From: Cryptomeria japonica
Lineage: Eukaryota; Streptophyta; Pinopsida; Cupressales; Cupressaceae
Assembly: GCF_030272615.1 (NCBI RefSeq)
Contig: NC_081406.1
Span: 171,822,361-171,886,360, forward strand
Reading direction: 5' to 3'
DNA length: 64,000 bases
The notes under the pieces are model-generated. The model was given only the letters and a program-made list of their open reading frames with translations. It was not told the origin of the DNA and made no database searches. The position numbers and the translations under genes were made by a program. Numbering within the stretch: position 1 is the first letter of the stretch; each line of letters opens with the position of its first letter. Shown here piece by piece: positions 1-13,196 of the stretch.

Positions 1-1078
1 AAATTGGCACCGCATTCAACATAGACTTAATCAGAACAATTCTAATTAAAATTACCTTCCATCCACTTGCATTCTCCTGCATACCCCACTTGTCTCTCTA
101 ACCCCCCTTCTATATTCTTCTAATCACTTCTAAATTAGCCTAAACCATCTACTAAATATTTTCACATCCATAAGCAAAGGGAAGTCACTTCTCAAACCCT
201 CAAAGTCTTTGGAAACCATTAAAGGCTTTGTGTCTTCAACAAGTTAACCTTGAAATCCTTCCAAACCATTAATGGTTAACTCAACCCTCTTGCATGGTTA
301 GAGACTTTTTGCCTAACTCAACCCTCATCTAACCCAAGGGTCTCAACAAGCATTCATTTCTTTAACCTTGGTTATCCCTTTAAACCTTACACAAGAGTTT
401 ATCCTTTGGGTAAAAGCTTTATCCAAATGATAACCTTAGCCTAACCTTAACCCTTACCTCCTAAGGTAACCATGAGGTCTTCTCAAGCATTTAATGCTTC
501 TTGCATCTCCTCTCAAGTAGTCTTATGTTGACAATTATCACCATTTCATTGGTGAGAATTGTAAACATGGATTGATAACTTTCAATTCTGGCCCTTGATT
601 GGATTATTCAATCTCAACCCTTCATTGCCTTGTTTTCCCTATAAATAGAGCTCTCATTCCTCCATTTCATATCCAAGTCTTTAGCATCACACTTATAGGC
701 ATTTTACTAAGCATTTTAGTCTCTCTTTGAATAGAAATAATCTAATAAGCATTTTAGAAGTATTTCTCTTTATCATAATAATCGTATTAAGCTAGTGTAT
801 CATGTTAGGATGGTTCTTTTACTAATCCTTTCATCTTATCATCATATACATGCTATTTTAATTCATGTTTGTTAATATCATGCACATTTAAGATTGCATT
901 CATGTTAGATTGATCAAGCATCCCTCATTCTCATGATTATCATCCCTAAGTCAATTTGCTCAATGATGTAAGAGAAAAGGCATTGGCTTGAGGGGTTTTG
1001 TGAGATAGAGAAAAATGGAACATCCCTTGGGAAGTTGATTTATTCCATATAGCTCCATAACTTGCACCAAGAGTCTCA
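1..1078 (+). repeat. LTR-like right end, cut by window start
   Basis: Non-coding AT-rich DNA with the layout of an LTR. A TATA box lies at 640-649, followed by about 430 bases of R/U5-like sequence ending in CA at 1078. A TTGGTGTG stretch follows at once, where a primer-binding site would sit, and the decayed gypsy pol begins 260 bases further on. The left end is outside the window and I see no matching second copy, so LTR identity rests on layout only. It does not resemble the LTR at 9854. Confidence 0.4.
640..649 (+). promoter_or_regulatory. TATA box of the LTR-like region
   Basis: CTATAAATAG in a pyrimidine-rich context is a good plant core-promoter match. Its place about 430 bases before the presumed LTR end suits an LTR promoter. 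Activity is unknown. Confidence 0.4.
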
Positions 1079-1340
1079 TTGGTGTGTGGACAAGTCCTGA
1101 ATTCTTATTTTTCATTTCATCGCACCACTTTTCCTACACACAAATACAACTCAATAGGGAGGCATAATTTGGTAATAAAGTCAACTCTCTTATTCACAAA
1201 AGTGAAAAAAAAAAAGAAAAATCAAAAATCCCCTAGTGAAAACCTCTCTGAGACATGTTTAGACATGGAAAAGGTTAAAAACAAAGGATGTATCTTCTAG
1301 TGAAAATCTAGATCGGGCACTAGAAGATGAGCGACTTGAC
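1079..1340 (+). other. leader between LTR-like end and gypsy pol
   Basis: A-rich untranslated stretch without coding similarity. It contains a CCTAGTGAAAACC-type phrase that recurs in similar form after the pol (around 4725). No gag or protease is found before RT-proximal sequence starts, so this copy has probably lost the 5' part of its internal region. Confidence 0.35.
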
Positions 1341-4300
1341 TTGCATACCATGTTTCCTCTGCTGCTAGAAAGATCATCATTCCTCATTAAAGAGACCAAC
1401 CCTGTCAATATGGGTACCAAAGACAATCCAAAGAATGTGCTTGTCGCTAACTTCCTTAAAGAGATGCAAATAAACTTTGTTTGGTCTTACATTGACATGT
1501 CAGGCTTAGATCTAGAGCTAGTAGTACACAATCTTGTTCTCAGACTAGAAATAAAACCGGTTAAACAAAAGCTTCGCAAGATGCACCCTCAAATTATAAT
1601 CCTTGTTAAGGCATAATTATAGAAGATGCTCGATGTTGGCTTCATTAGACCCATTGATTATCCTAAGTGGGTCTCCAATATTGTACCTATCGGAAAACTT
1701 AACGGGGGCATACGAATTTGTACAAAAATTAGGGATCTCAACAAAGCTTGTCCTAAGGATGATTTTCCCCTACCAAACATTGACATGATTGTTGACCTTA
1801 CAACTAGGCACGAGATTCTTTCTTTGATGGATGGCTTCTCCAGCTACAACAAAATCAAAATTGCAGATGAAGATCGACATAAAATAACTTATACCACACC
1901 GTGGGGAACACTATATTATTAGGTCATGCCCTTTGGGCTAAAGAACATAGGTGCCACCTATGAAAGATCCATGATGACCATTTTCCATGACCTTCTGCAT
2001 GACATCATGGAATGTCTAGATGACCTCCTAGGAAAATATAATATGTGTGAAGAATCTATCCCTAGCTTGAGAAGAATATTTGAAAGACTAGAAAAGTACA
2101 AGCTACGACTAAATCCTAAGAAGTATTTCTTTGGGGTCACATCTGTAAAGTTGTTGGGATTCATTGTGTATTATAGAGGAATTAAAGTAGATCTGGCTAA
2201 AGTCAAAGCAATCATAGAAATGCCTCCCCATAAGATGCTTAAGTAGCTTCGCAGTCTATAAGGAAAGCTTCAGTCCATCCATTGGTTTATCACACAACTC
2301 GCAGACAAGTGCCATCAATTTTCACATCTAGGACACCAAGTTTTATTTGGATTTCTTATGCCATAAATATTTTGACAAACTTAAAGATTATTTGGCACCC
2401 TTCACTATTAATGCCTCCTATCCTAGGACAACCACTACTTATGTACATCTCAACCATTTCACTGGCCCTGGGGGCATTACTTGCACAAACTGATGACCAA
2501 GGTAAAGAGTGTGTCATCTACTACATCAGTTGCACCCTAGTTGGATATGAGCTTAATTACACTGCAATATTATGGGCATGCCTTGGTATAGTTTTTTAGC
2601 ACTCGGAAGCTTCACCACTATGCACTCAATCACAAGACCAAGCTCATAGTAAAGATTGATCCACTCAAGTACCTATTATCAAGGGAGACTCTCGCCAGAC
2701 ATATAGCTAAGTGGGTTATGCTCCCAACAAATTTGGCATAGAGTATCTAAATTGAAAAGCAATTAAAGGACAATTTATTTCTTACCAATTGGCCAATGCT
2801 CCTCTTCAAGGAGATTATCCCCTCATTGCAAAAATTTTAGATGATTCTATCATGACACTTGCATAGTCTAAGTGGTAGCTATACTTCAATGGCTCTTGCA
2901 TGCAACATAGATCAAGGGAAAGCATTCTACTAGTCACTCCACAAGGCAACTATATACCCAAGTCCTACAAGATAGAATTTGCAAGCATAAAAAATGTCAC
3001 GAAGTATGAATCTCTCATTACTCAACTCCATTTAGCTATTCAATGAAAGATCACTAACCTACAAGTCTATGGATACTCCCAACTTATCATTAAGAAAATT
3101 CAATGATGAGTACAAAACCAAATATGATAAGCTACTTCCTTATTGCCACATGGTGGAAGAATTCAAGAAATAATTCACTACCATCCAATTTGAGCAGATC
3201 CTCAGGACGAACAATGGAGTTGTGGGTGCTATGGCTACTATCGGTTCCCTCTTGCATATGCCAAAAAATAGTTAGAAGTGTGAATTCTTGGTCGATCATC
3301 TTCTAGTCCCAGCATACGATGTCCTTGGGTCTGACATGGTGTGTTTCCTTATTGGTCTTTATTCCCCCTAGTATCAAGAAACGTATGCCTACCTTCACGA
3401 TAATACCATTCCCCCTCACCTCACCAAAACCCAACAATAGAACTTCATCTGTTGATCCACTCATTACACAATCCTTGGTGATACCCTATTTTGAAGGCAC
3501 TTTGATGGAACCCTCCTAAGGTGTTTAAACAAAGAGAACAAGCATTACATGAGGTACACAAAGGTATTTATGGGGCACACTCAAGTGGCCTCACTTTGGC
3601 TAAGAAGCTCTTGTACACTAGATATTACTGGCCCACAATGGAATAGGATGCATATCACTATGTCAAGAAATGTTTTCCTTATGAGAAACATGGTGATAAG
3701 ATACATGTGTCATCTCAGGATCTACATACATTCATTACACCTTGGCCCTTCTCATAGTGGGGGCTCGATCTCATTGGAAAAATCCATCCCACCTCATCTA
3801 ATGGTCACAATTTTATAATCATTACCACTGAGTGCTTTACCAAGTGGGTGCAAGCCATACCACTCACCTTTACCACTAGCAAACAAATTGCTAAATTTAT
3901 CCTAAACTACTTAATCTGTCAAAATTAAATCCCTAAGATCATCATTACAGACAATGGAAAACCTTTCAGGAATCAGGAAATCAAAGAGCTATGCCAAAAA
4001 TTCTCCATCCAACACCGCTTTTCCATTCCATATTACCCACAAGGTAATGGTCAAGCTGAGGCTTCTAACAAAACTCTTATCAAAATCCTAAAGAAGATAG
4101 CCCATGAAGCTAGTCGGGATTGGCACTTGCAACTCCATCCTGCCCTTTGAGCCTACCGCATAAGCATCTGCATGCCCACAAGATTCATGCCATACTCCCT
4201 AGTCTTCGATTCTAAAGTTGTCCTCCTCCTTGATATTGAGATTCCTTCACTTCGAGTGTCATTGCAGAACATCCTTCCTGATGAAAAGTATAGAGTAAAC

Positions 4301-4676
4301 AGATTACAAGAGCTTGAACTGGTAGATGAAAGGCACCTCAAGGCCTTGAATTATATATGTCTACCAGAATTGCCTATGACTAAGCTACAACAAGAGAGTC
4401 AAAACCCGATAATTTGACATTGGTGACCTGGTGCTTATGAAAAATCAGAGGAATCTTCAAGACCGAGAAAACAAAGGCAAGTTTGAGCCTAATTGGCTTG
4501 AACCTTATGTCAGAACTGCAAAGTATGGTTCAGGAGCCTATAAATTGGCTACACTTGAAGGCAACCCCTTGGATGAGCCCATGAACATCATGAATCTAAA
4601 GAATTTCTATGCCAAGTCTTCAAAGTATACCAATTCTCAAAAATCAGAAAAAGATCAAAAAAATCATAAAATGTAA
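1341..4676 (+). pseudogene. Ty3-gypsy (Tat lineage) pol remnant: RT, RNase H, aRNase H, integrase
   Basis: Broken polyprotein that follows the Tat pol at 49991-53842 in order and wording. RT comes first (GFIRPIDY near 1640, TPWGTLYY then a stop, MPFGLKN at 1926). In place of YVDD the copy reads CLDDLL near 2010. RNase H remnants follow. The second, archaeal-type RNase H starts near 2875 and has lost catalytic acids: the FDGS motif reads FNGS and GDSQL reads GYSQL. Integrase core motifs TDNGKPF and NGQAEASNK are visible at about 3945-4075, then the C-terminal GPY-like region to 4676. Many stops and frameshifts show it is dead. No chromodomain is seen, as expected for Tat. Confidence 0.88.
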
Positions 4677-4679
4677 TAA

Positions 4680-6900
4680 AAAAATGAAAAAAGCAAAAAA
4701 AGTAACGAAAAATAATTCCGTTCATCAGTGAAAACCATATTTTGGTGCTATGGGCAAGTACCTTGGTGAAAAAATGTTCTCAGGTGTCAAGGTAAATAAG
4801 TTAGATCCACCATCTACTTGGACACTTTATCACATTCTCTTATATTACCCTCCCTCCGCACTGATATCCCTTTCATCCTTTGTTTCACTTATGCATATCC
4901 ATATCCCTTTCCTATTCATGCAGGAACTCTTCACCCTCATTGTTCACCTACATCCTTGCATCGATCCTCCATCCCCACTTCCTCCTCTTGATATGATGAG
5001 CTATCTTCCATCCCCACTCCCTCCTCTTGAAATGATGAGCTATACTTTGAACCTTGAATAAGGATCGAACCATCAAGCTAAGCTTCATCCCATTACACTG
5101 AGCTTCCCCCATCTTCTGAGCTTATCCTTGTAATCTGAGCTTCTTCTTGACTTGTGCATGAAACCCATCCACACTATGCTAATCAAATCTTAGTGACCAT
5201 GTTCCTATCTGCATGCACTTGTGCATCCACCTAGTCTATTGCCTATTTTTCTATCCCATTAGTTACCTTTTCCTATCAAGATGCATCCTTCCCATGTCTG
5301 GAAGTTTACTCAATTCCTTGTCCTACTCTTGGCAAGAGATATTAGTTGGCCATGTGTATATCATTTGCATGAATTTTTTTTCACTTTTATTTTTATTTTG
5401 TGTCCTATGACTATTCCTACCTTGGGCTACCTCGATCAATCCATATCTTGGTATGTCTCAGGTTGGTGTATATTGGGGCATCTTTTGTGGTTTTGTGTGT
5501 TTGATGATTTCTCTTGTATGATCCAATAGTCTCACACTTACACCATCATTGGTGTTTGTGAATCTGTGTGCATTGAGATGCCTATTGTCTAAGAGTCTAG
5601 TAAACACCTTGGATATTCACAACATCTTGATTGTTACAATCAACGGTGTAGATAATCCCTGGTAATATAAAACTAGGTTTTCTCTTCACATCTACACAAC
5701 AAAAATACCATCCATCCACTCATTTCTCTTCATTCACTTTTCTTGGAGACTCTGATTTATTCATTCCACCTCTCCTTTCTCCTCCTATCCAATCTATTTC
5801 ATTATATTATGGCTAGCACATCACAAAAAGTTGCCCATCTCCATTTTGCATTATCATATCCATTGCATTTTGGTTACAACTCCATCATAGGTCTTATTTG
5901 CATGATCATTTTAGAATCGCATTAGGTTGCATTGCATCTAATGTTAAGATTCATTTGCATTACCCATATTTAGCTTGTGCATGGTATAATTATTTTCATA
6001 TAATTACATATTGCATTAGGTTCTTTTATATTATCAACTTAGAATTCATTACATATTGTATGCATCTAGGGTTCACTTGCATTTTGCATATTAGGTTCAC
6101 TTTCTTCATTTGCATCTCATTTAGATTTGATTTGCATGTCATTAGAATTCATTTTAATCTATTTTTCATACAATTATAATTAATTTTCATTTGCATCCCC
6201 ATTCATTTTATCCACTTGTCATTCATTAAGGTTCATTGTAATCCATGTAGGAAGCATTTGAGCCCATTTTTTCATTTTCATATCATTTAAAGCCATTTTT
6301 TATTCACACATTATTAGGATTAATTTTCATTGACATATCATTTAGGTGCATTGTTATTTTCATTTGCATAACATTTAGGTTCATATCCATTTTTCATTCA
6401 ATATCATATATTTTACATTTCATTTCTCCAATTACATATCATTTCAGTTGCATCCATCACAAATACATTATACTTGAATCCATCATGTCAATAATCATTT
6501 TAATTTTTCACATCATGCATAACACATCTTGCATACACAATAAATTAGACATTTTCATCGCATACATATCACTGAATCACACACATCACATCATATGGAT
6601 ATCACAAGTACATCCACCCTACATCCTCAACATGTTAGAAATAAATCATAAACACATCATAACATATGACATACATCACATAGTCATACAGCCATCCTAC
6701 ATCACAAATATGTTATCTAGAATATCATAATCATCATAATCATAAACATGCATCATCATCACTCATATCAAAGTCCATAATAAAAGTCTATTAATAAACA
6801 ACAATAAATTAATCACCACCAAAATTGATGTGACATCTCATATATTTATCAAAACATAATGTGTCTAGTCATTATACAATAAAAATCATCCCCAAAGGGT
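4680..6900. other. non-coding stretch after gypsy pol
   Basis: A-rich linker to about 4740, then pyrimidine-rich DNA. From about 5900 to 6480 the sequence is dominated by loosely repeated TTGCAT / CATTAGGTTCATT words, a degenerate short repeat. A near-duplicate of about 30 bases, CCATCCCCACT(T/C)CCTCCTCTTG, occurs at 4970 and 5010. No protein similarity on either strand. It may be the spacer between pol and 3' LTR typical of Tat elements, or may contain another decayed LTR. Confidence 0.4.
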
Positions 6901-6929
6901 CAAAGTGTCACAAAAATGGAGCTACCCAG

Positions 6930-8900
6930 TGCTCTCCCTATCTACAGCCCCTGGATTTGACCATTTGCTACACAGTCCTATTGGAGGTAGTCGAGGCACT
7001 CTTATACCAATCAACTTACTAGATGCTTGTGACTATGTATGGTGCATCTGAGTCCTCTCTAAAAATCTTGGTGCTCGTTGGGTGAAAGGGACCACATCAT
7101 GATATAACTCTCTATAATTTTGAGCTTCTCACAAGGCTCTCTTTGCAGCTTTGCATCATCCATGGCCTTTGTAAATACCGACATCATTTGTCCTGGTATC
7201 AATGCTTTCTAGGCCAGATCCCTCTCTCCCTAGAGGCAAGTGACATCTTCCTCCACATGTGCTAGTTGTGCCCTCAACCATCCATCTCCATCTTCATATC
7301 CTCCATTTTTTTCACCATCTCTCCTCCTCAATTTTTATATAACATGTCCATAGTCATATCAGCCTTTGTCTAAAGCGCATCCTTATCAAGCATCACTTCC
7401 TCCAAATCCACCCACAACCTCCCTACCTCTACCTATAAACTCTTTACTTGATCCATTTCCACCTCCACTCTCCCCCTCTCATATGCCACCTCCTCACCTA
7501 GGCTCCTTACTCGAACCCTCTCTGTGTCTTTCTCAAGGATAGCCTGATCAAGGGCAACCTAGGGTACCATCTGCACCTATCCTTATCTCCATCACTGTCC
7601 TTATCCCTATCCCTATCCCTATCCCTCTAGTTGTGGCTATGGTTGTATGGGTGGCGATGCTACTACAAGAGCATGTACTTGTAGGGTTACATGTACTTTA
7701 GTATGCCTCGCTACCCCTCCCCTCTTCAGTCCTCTCCTCCGGACCCTTTGTCTACCTCTAGCTCCTCCTCCTTCTCCTCCTCTTCCATCTCACCATCCCC
7801 ATCATGACCCACCACCTCATCGACTGATGGTGCTATCTCATATGGGTCTAACACTCCTGGAATGGCCAGTCTCACTAGTCAATGTGCCTCCCACCATGCA
7901 GCGTAGGCACTTGTACAACCTAGATCCATGATCTCTAACTTCTCCTCCCATGACATTTCCACCATCCCTTTCCAACTGAGTTATGCCTCAAATGGCCCTA
8001 TCGCAACACCCCAAGTGGTAATCTCCCGAGTAATCCATGAATGTGTTTTCTCCACACTGATGGTATTCTATTGTTGGCCTAACTATCTCATGACCCTGTG
8101 TAGAAAATATTAATAAATGATATGTACAGTGCGGCTCATCAACCAACATTATGTCTAAACATAATGAAGTTGGATGACCTTGCTCCAGTGCTCACAAAAT
8201 TTATAGGGACACCAAGTGAAATCCATCATCTCATCCAAACACCACTGCTATAACCATATTTCTCCTACCTTGGTATAGAGTAGTAGGCCTCTATATTTAT
8301 CCACATATGGATATCATCATTGGTGCTCTATCATTTCAACTGGCCAACAAACTACGATGTGCTCCCAAGCCCAAACATGTAGAAGAGTCACATTGATACC
8401 CAAGTTCTTGTACTCATGATAAACACACATGTACATATCGTGGTACAATTGCCCGAGTATAGATACTCCCCAGGCATACCAAATCTTGTCCTCCATCATA
8501 TAGTCTAAATAAAAGACCAAACAATCAAGAATCCATGCCCTATAAGGTCAAGCATCATCCAACTGCTGATGGGTCCACAAATTTACAAAACTAGCCTCAG
8601 AATTCACATATGTGGCTCCATGGCTCTCTCCAATGACATTTGTGTCATGTTTATCAAGAGGTCATTTATCTAGCACATATGCTCTAGGTACCACTCCCCT
8701 CCCTCCAGTCGATACTCAATAATGATGTTGTGGATAGGAACCTTCAGGATCCATCACACATCAAGTAAAGTGATGGAGGCCTCACCCATAGGTAAATAAA
8801 ATGTGCAAGTCTCATTATGTTAGTGCTCCACCAAAGTCATCATCATCGCTCCATGTGCCTAAATATTTGGATAGCTAGAGATGAACTCCAATCCACACTA
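6930..8900 (-). pseudogene. plant mobile domain (PMD, aminotransferase-like) pseudogene, antisense to the gypsy pol
   Basis: Read on the minus strand, 8860-8700 gives a LVEH..HNETCTFYLPMGEA..ITLLDV series, close to the PMD signature (LVERW, THTFHLP.GE, TITL.DV). Then 8500-8330 gives YAWGVSILGQLYHDM and LLHVWAWEHIVVCWP, matching the PMD core (GWG..L..LYR, LLQLWAWERI). An acidic stretch (around 7790-7740) and a helical tail (KAMDDAKLQRE near 7150) follow. Stops and frameshifts break it throughout. PMD proteins include the host genes MAIN/MAIL1 and many transposon-borne copies. An antisense PMD frame between pol and 3' LTR is known from some Tat-type gypsy elements, and the PPT and LTR at 9839-9854 fit that. 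A separate decayed transposon or host copy is possible. Confidence 0.72.
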
Positions 8901-9838
8901 TGATAGTATCACTCTCTTGGTTCTCAATAGCTCATTGCAAATCCATCTAATAGGAGGCTCGTGCTCTTGTGAGTGCAATGTGACAGTATCCTCTTACATC
9001 CATGCAATCACTCATATCAGCCCCTTCTTCTATATTCTACCCATCCCGAGCCTCGGGGCATCTCCCAGAAGCCCATCATTCCCTTTCTTGATTTTCCCTT
9101 TCCCATCTTGTCTTCTTAGGTGAATATGGTGTTTCATAAGTAGAGATGTCAAAACCATGATCTATGCATTATTTTGTAGTGTGCAGATGGTGATCCATAG
9201 TCTCATCCCTTGACCCTCCTTCCCATCCCTGTAGACGTTAATCTTGTGATCAATGTATATGCAAGTGATGCATCGCTTGCGTAGGCAAGGATCGTCTGCA
9301 TGGGTGGAAATCCCCAAGCATAGACATCAATCAGATAATCGACGTATGTGCCCTGACCCCTTTTCCCCTCATTTATTAGGCCTAATAAATGCTCACCAAT
9401 CAAAATCACAAAGCTTGGTTTAGGGTACTTACCAGTGGGCCATAATCTGGTGGTTTTTTGTACAATTGGACCCTCTCACCACGCTACTCATGCTCTAGAA
9501 TCCTCACCATGATTCTCCTTCGATCTTCTCTCTAAGGGCTTTGTGAATAGTAAGTGTGACAATGACCCTTTTATGGGCCTCGTGTGGCCTATATAAGCCC
9601 TCATTTCGCCCTTATATCACGCCTTCCCCACTTTTCTCTCACCTTTCCTCAAATTTCTTTCTCCCTCCATCCTTTTCCTTATTCTTCATCCTTTTTGCCG
9701 TTTTCTTTTTTTTTAAAGAATTTTCTTGTAAATTTTTTAATTTTTCGATTAAATTCTCAAGGGGTCATACCTCAATTGCATTTCCACGCTGGGGCATCTT
9801 TCTTTGTCTTTTACCCATCGCCAATTTTTCCGCTATGT
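8901..9838. other. non-coding spacer before PPT
   Basis: Continues upstream of the PMD remnant (minus strand) and ends in a pyrimidine-rich stretch. A plus-strand TATA-like CTATATAAG at 9590-9598 followed by C/T-rich DNA looks like a core promoter, but no gene follows it. No protein similarity recognised. Confidence 0.3.
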
Positions 9839-9853
9839 AAAAAAGGGGAAAAA
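9839..9853 (+). other. polypurine tract next to LTR
   Basis: Fifteen purines (A6 G4 A5) stand directly before a TGTAGATGCC LTR-like start. This is the expected plus-strand primer position in front of a 3' LTR, so the element to the left runs in plus orientation. Confidence 0.55.
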
Positions 9854-11046
9854 TGTAGATGCCTTAAATAAATTAAATTATTCAATTAATTTAACCTTTT
9901 TCACATAATAAATCAAATTAATTGTGTTAGCCCTCTTCCTCTTAAAATTCATTAAATCAAATTTAATTTATTTATTATTGTAGCCCTTATAATTAATTTA
10001 TCAAAATTAATTATTCCTTTTTCTTCTAAAATTATTTCAACCTTCATTATTTTTTTTAAGCCCTAGTTTGTTAATTAATCTTAATTAATTAACTAACCCT
10101 CTCATTCCTACAAATCACCTTGCTTAATCCAATCATAATCATGCTTATCATTTCTTTCAATTTTAAATTCGTCCACTCAATCTTTCTCCTCGTGTCCCAT
10201 CCTCCTAACATTCCCACTTGCACTCTTAACCCCTCATTATCCCACCTAATCAATCCCCTTAATTATTTAAATATCCCTAATCTCCTTGATTAGGGATGAG
10301 TCAACTTCTTGCCATAAATGGCCCTTCTCATCTCACCTTCCATACCTTAAATTCACTAACTTTGGTCCATTCAAGGAATATCAAATCCTTGCACATCCCC
10401 ATGTCACCTCTTCCTAGAAGGAATTTGTAATTCCTTTCTTCATTTATTCTCCCCACCCAATCCATTATTTTTTAATTTTCAATTCCTCTTGTCCTCTCCC
10501 AAGGAATTTTATATTCCTTCTTCTCTTCCCAAGGTACTTGGAGAACTCTTCCCCATGTACATGAGAAGTGTGGAGATAAGAAATGTCTTTATGAAAAATC
10601 ATTTGGATCTCCCACTTTGTCCTCTCAAACCTCTCCCACTTCCCTTCTATCCTATCCCTTCATTCATGATCAATCTTGACCCCCTTCCAATCTATAAATT
10701 GGAGTCTCCACTCCTCACAAATTATCCATCTTTTGAGTAATTCCATTTGAGTCCCAAAATAATCTATAGCACCCTGATAATGCCAAAATCTTGCCTCATC
10801 TAAGACATATCCATTATCATTCAAATCCAATCCAAATCTATTTGTTGTGTAGTGGAGAGAAATCCACAATCCGCCATCTTAAGGAACAAATAAACTGGAG
10901 CATTTGAGCACACTTCCACTTCAAGCTCAATTAGAGAAAGAAGAGAAGGAAAGGTATAAGGGTTGTTTGTTTATTTGAATTCTTTTTATGTTTTATTCGA
11001 TTTATGAAACTAACCTTTTTCCTAGTTTTCTCCCTCTTCACTTGCA
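9854..11046 (+). repeat. gypsy 3' LTR (approximate right end)
   Basis: Starts TGTAGATGCC directly after the PPT. It is AT-rich with repeated AATTAATTTA words at its left end and has a TATA box at 10692-10699. The right end is placed near a CA at 11046, just before Copia-1 RT coding begins at 11055. Start, AT-rich U3 and the TATA-to-end distance of about 350 resemble the solo LTR at 37277-38054 read on its minus strand, so the two are probably related families. No TSD can be tested because the left end of the element is outside the window or lost. Confidence 0.55.
10692..10699 (+). promoter_or_regulatory. LTR TATA box
   Basis: CTATAAAT within the LTR at 9854-11046, about 350 bases from its right end, a normal position for the U3/R boundary. 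Confidence 0.4.
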
Positions 11047-11054
11047 TTAGCTCC

Positions 11055-11610
11055 TAGAAAGAACTCTATGGACTCAAGCAAGCTCCTAGAGCTTGGTATG
11101 CAAGTTTGGATAGGTATTTGTAACAACAAAATTTAAGAAAAGGTACTACAAAGAGCAATATTTATTTCAAAGTTGATGGTGATAAATTGTTGATTATTGT
11201 TGTGTGTGTTAATGATATCATATTTGGAGGAAATGATTATGTATGTAAGAAGTTTGTAGAAGAAATGCAAAAGGAGTTTGAGATGTCAATGATAGATGAG
11301 CTATCATTTTTCCTTGATCTTAAAGTTACACAATTAGATGAAGGCATTTTCATTTCTCAGACCAAGTATATCAAGAAGATGTTGAAGAATTTTAGGTTGG
11401 ATAATTGTAAACTAGTTGTAACCCCTATGGCTACTAGTTGTGAGTTAACTAAGGATGATAGATATTTAGATTTTGATAAAAAATAGTATATATATATATG
11501 ATTGGAGGATTGTTGTATTTGATTTATTCAAGCCTGAATATTATGCAGGTTGTTTGCTTGCTTGTTATATATCAAGATAACCCTAAGCAATCTCATGATC
11601 AATCAATAAA
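11055..11610 (+). pseudogene. Copia-1 reverse transcriptase, C-terminal part
   Basis: Begins inside Ty1-copia RT at KELYGLKQAPRAWY and runs through CVNDIIFGG (the YVDD box altered to CVND) and MQKEFEMSMIDELSFFLDLKVTQ. It continues past a stop at about 11487 with MIGGLLYLI, and ends abruptly at 11610 where Copia-2 is inserted. The reading continues at 24183 with KRIFKYLKGTLDF, the normal next segment. The N-terminal half is missing to the left, where the LTR at 9854-11046 adjoins. Stops and the altered active site make it inactive. Confidence 0.86.
11606..11610. other. TSD (ATAAA) of Copia-2, left
   Basis: ATAAA stands directly before the LTR start at 11611 and is repeated at 24183-24187 directly after the other LTR end. 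It is the target-site duplication of Copia-2, lying in Copia-1 coding sequence. Confidence 0.85.
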
Positions 11611-13182
11611 TGTTGAACCCATGATAGGACTAAAAGAGGGGTGGATCAGCCTAGAACACTTCTAAACTTATCTAACATATATTAAGAAATATTTAACATC
11701 GATATTGAAAACATCAACCATCAACACATGAACACCTAATTTACATAGAAAACCAAGCAAGGAAAATCCATGGTGAGAATCATACTCACACTATAAATAA
11801 AATTGATTATAATGTTTTAGACTACCTACCAAGGAGAATTATGCACCTAATGGACTTGTAGAACTAAGGTGCACTACCTTAGGGGAAGATACATAGACTT
11901 GCACAACTGAGGCTCATTGCTTTAGGGAAAGATACAAAGAAAGTTATCGAGAGACTCAATATCTTCTGAAAATAGAGAGAATAGTAGAATTGATATTAGA
12001 AGAATATCCTAATCATGAAATTAACCTTCAACCTCTCTGTCAATTAAACAATATCATGGCAAGCACATCTGACAACAACCATTATCTCATAATATTGTCA
12101 TACTAAATACATCATCATCAAATCTCTTCACAAACTAATTTAAGCATGTCCATAATGTCAAATCCGCTTGCACCTCATTCACATTCACTTTACATAAACT
12201 CACACTCCATCCCATACACAACTCATGCATCCACACTTCTTCTTTTTTTTTATCGGTTATACATCCACACTTCTTAAATACAAGTTATATCATCAAAAAA
12301 ACTAGGTGAGAGTCAGCCACAAACAAGGTAGACAATATTGCACAAAATAGGCCACCTAGGCCAAATATACTCAAAGCAGTCCACTCTAGGACAAAGAGGG
12401 GACCCAAATCCATCACAATACATCATTCCAAGTCAAATCCAACATGTCACATGCACTAACACATCCACGAAAGTCAGAACCAAAATGTAACATGTAGATA
12501 CACAATAAAACCCAGCAACCAGTCAGACCAAAACATCTTCCAATGCAAATTACTTAATGTAGATCTCCACACACCATGGTGAGACCCATAAAAATATTCT
12601 AACTCAACCACCAATGCATATCTAGACTAAAAAGTATGATCCAATCAAGATAATCCAATTGGGCACATTGATATACATAACAAATTGAACATACCATGCA
12701 TGAACCAACATAACTCACTTGAGGAACAAAAACACCACCAGAGAATTAAACTAAAACATTTCATGAACCAACTAAACATGTCCACCAAAGTATAGCACAA
12801 GATTCAACATATCTAGAGGCCACCAAGGACTTTCCAAACCAATTTGATAAATGCTCTCATTGTCAAAACATGACAACAACAAACTTCTACAATCCATGAA
12901 CCAAAAATATAAACATCCACTAAACACATACAATATATATCTAGAAACATAAAACATAATTTTCACCATCCAGAGCAATGCAAATAATTCTACCACTGGG
13001 GTACTAAGCACTCTTTCCTACATATTGAACTTGCCACAACCGTAAATTTCCAGAGATAGTTCACCAACACACATTCAATAGCAACAACATAAACCTACCA
13101 TAGTAAAAGATCATTTTTGGACTAGACTTCATCCAAAACAACAAATTTGACATCAATGAAAATAAAACTCATATTTCGAACA
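11611..13182 (-). repeat. Copia-2 3' LTR
   Basis: 1572 bp, TGTT...AACA. On the minus strand it starts TGTTCGAAAT right after the PPT. Its other copy is 19125-20400 plus 23936-24182. Shared blocks include the CATCAACCATCAACACATGAA region (11720 and 19225) and the region around AAACACATAC (12925 and 20391). The copies differ by many substitutions and small indels, so the insertion is old. Confidence 0.88.
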
Positions 13183-13196
13183 ATCTCCCCTTTTTT
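13183..13196 (-). other. Copia-2 polypurine tract
   Basis: Minus strand reads A6 G4 AGAT directly before the LTR start TGTTCG, the standard plus-strand primer of a Ty1-copia element. Confidence 0.75.

Noticed and set aside
9590-9598. TATA box of a host gene
   Set aside because: Good match, but no coding sequence follows; only a PPT and an LTR do.
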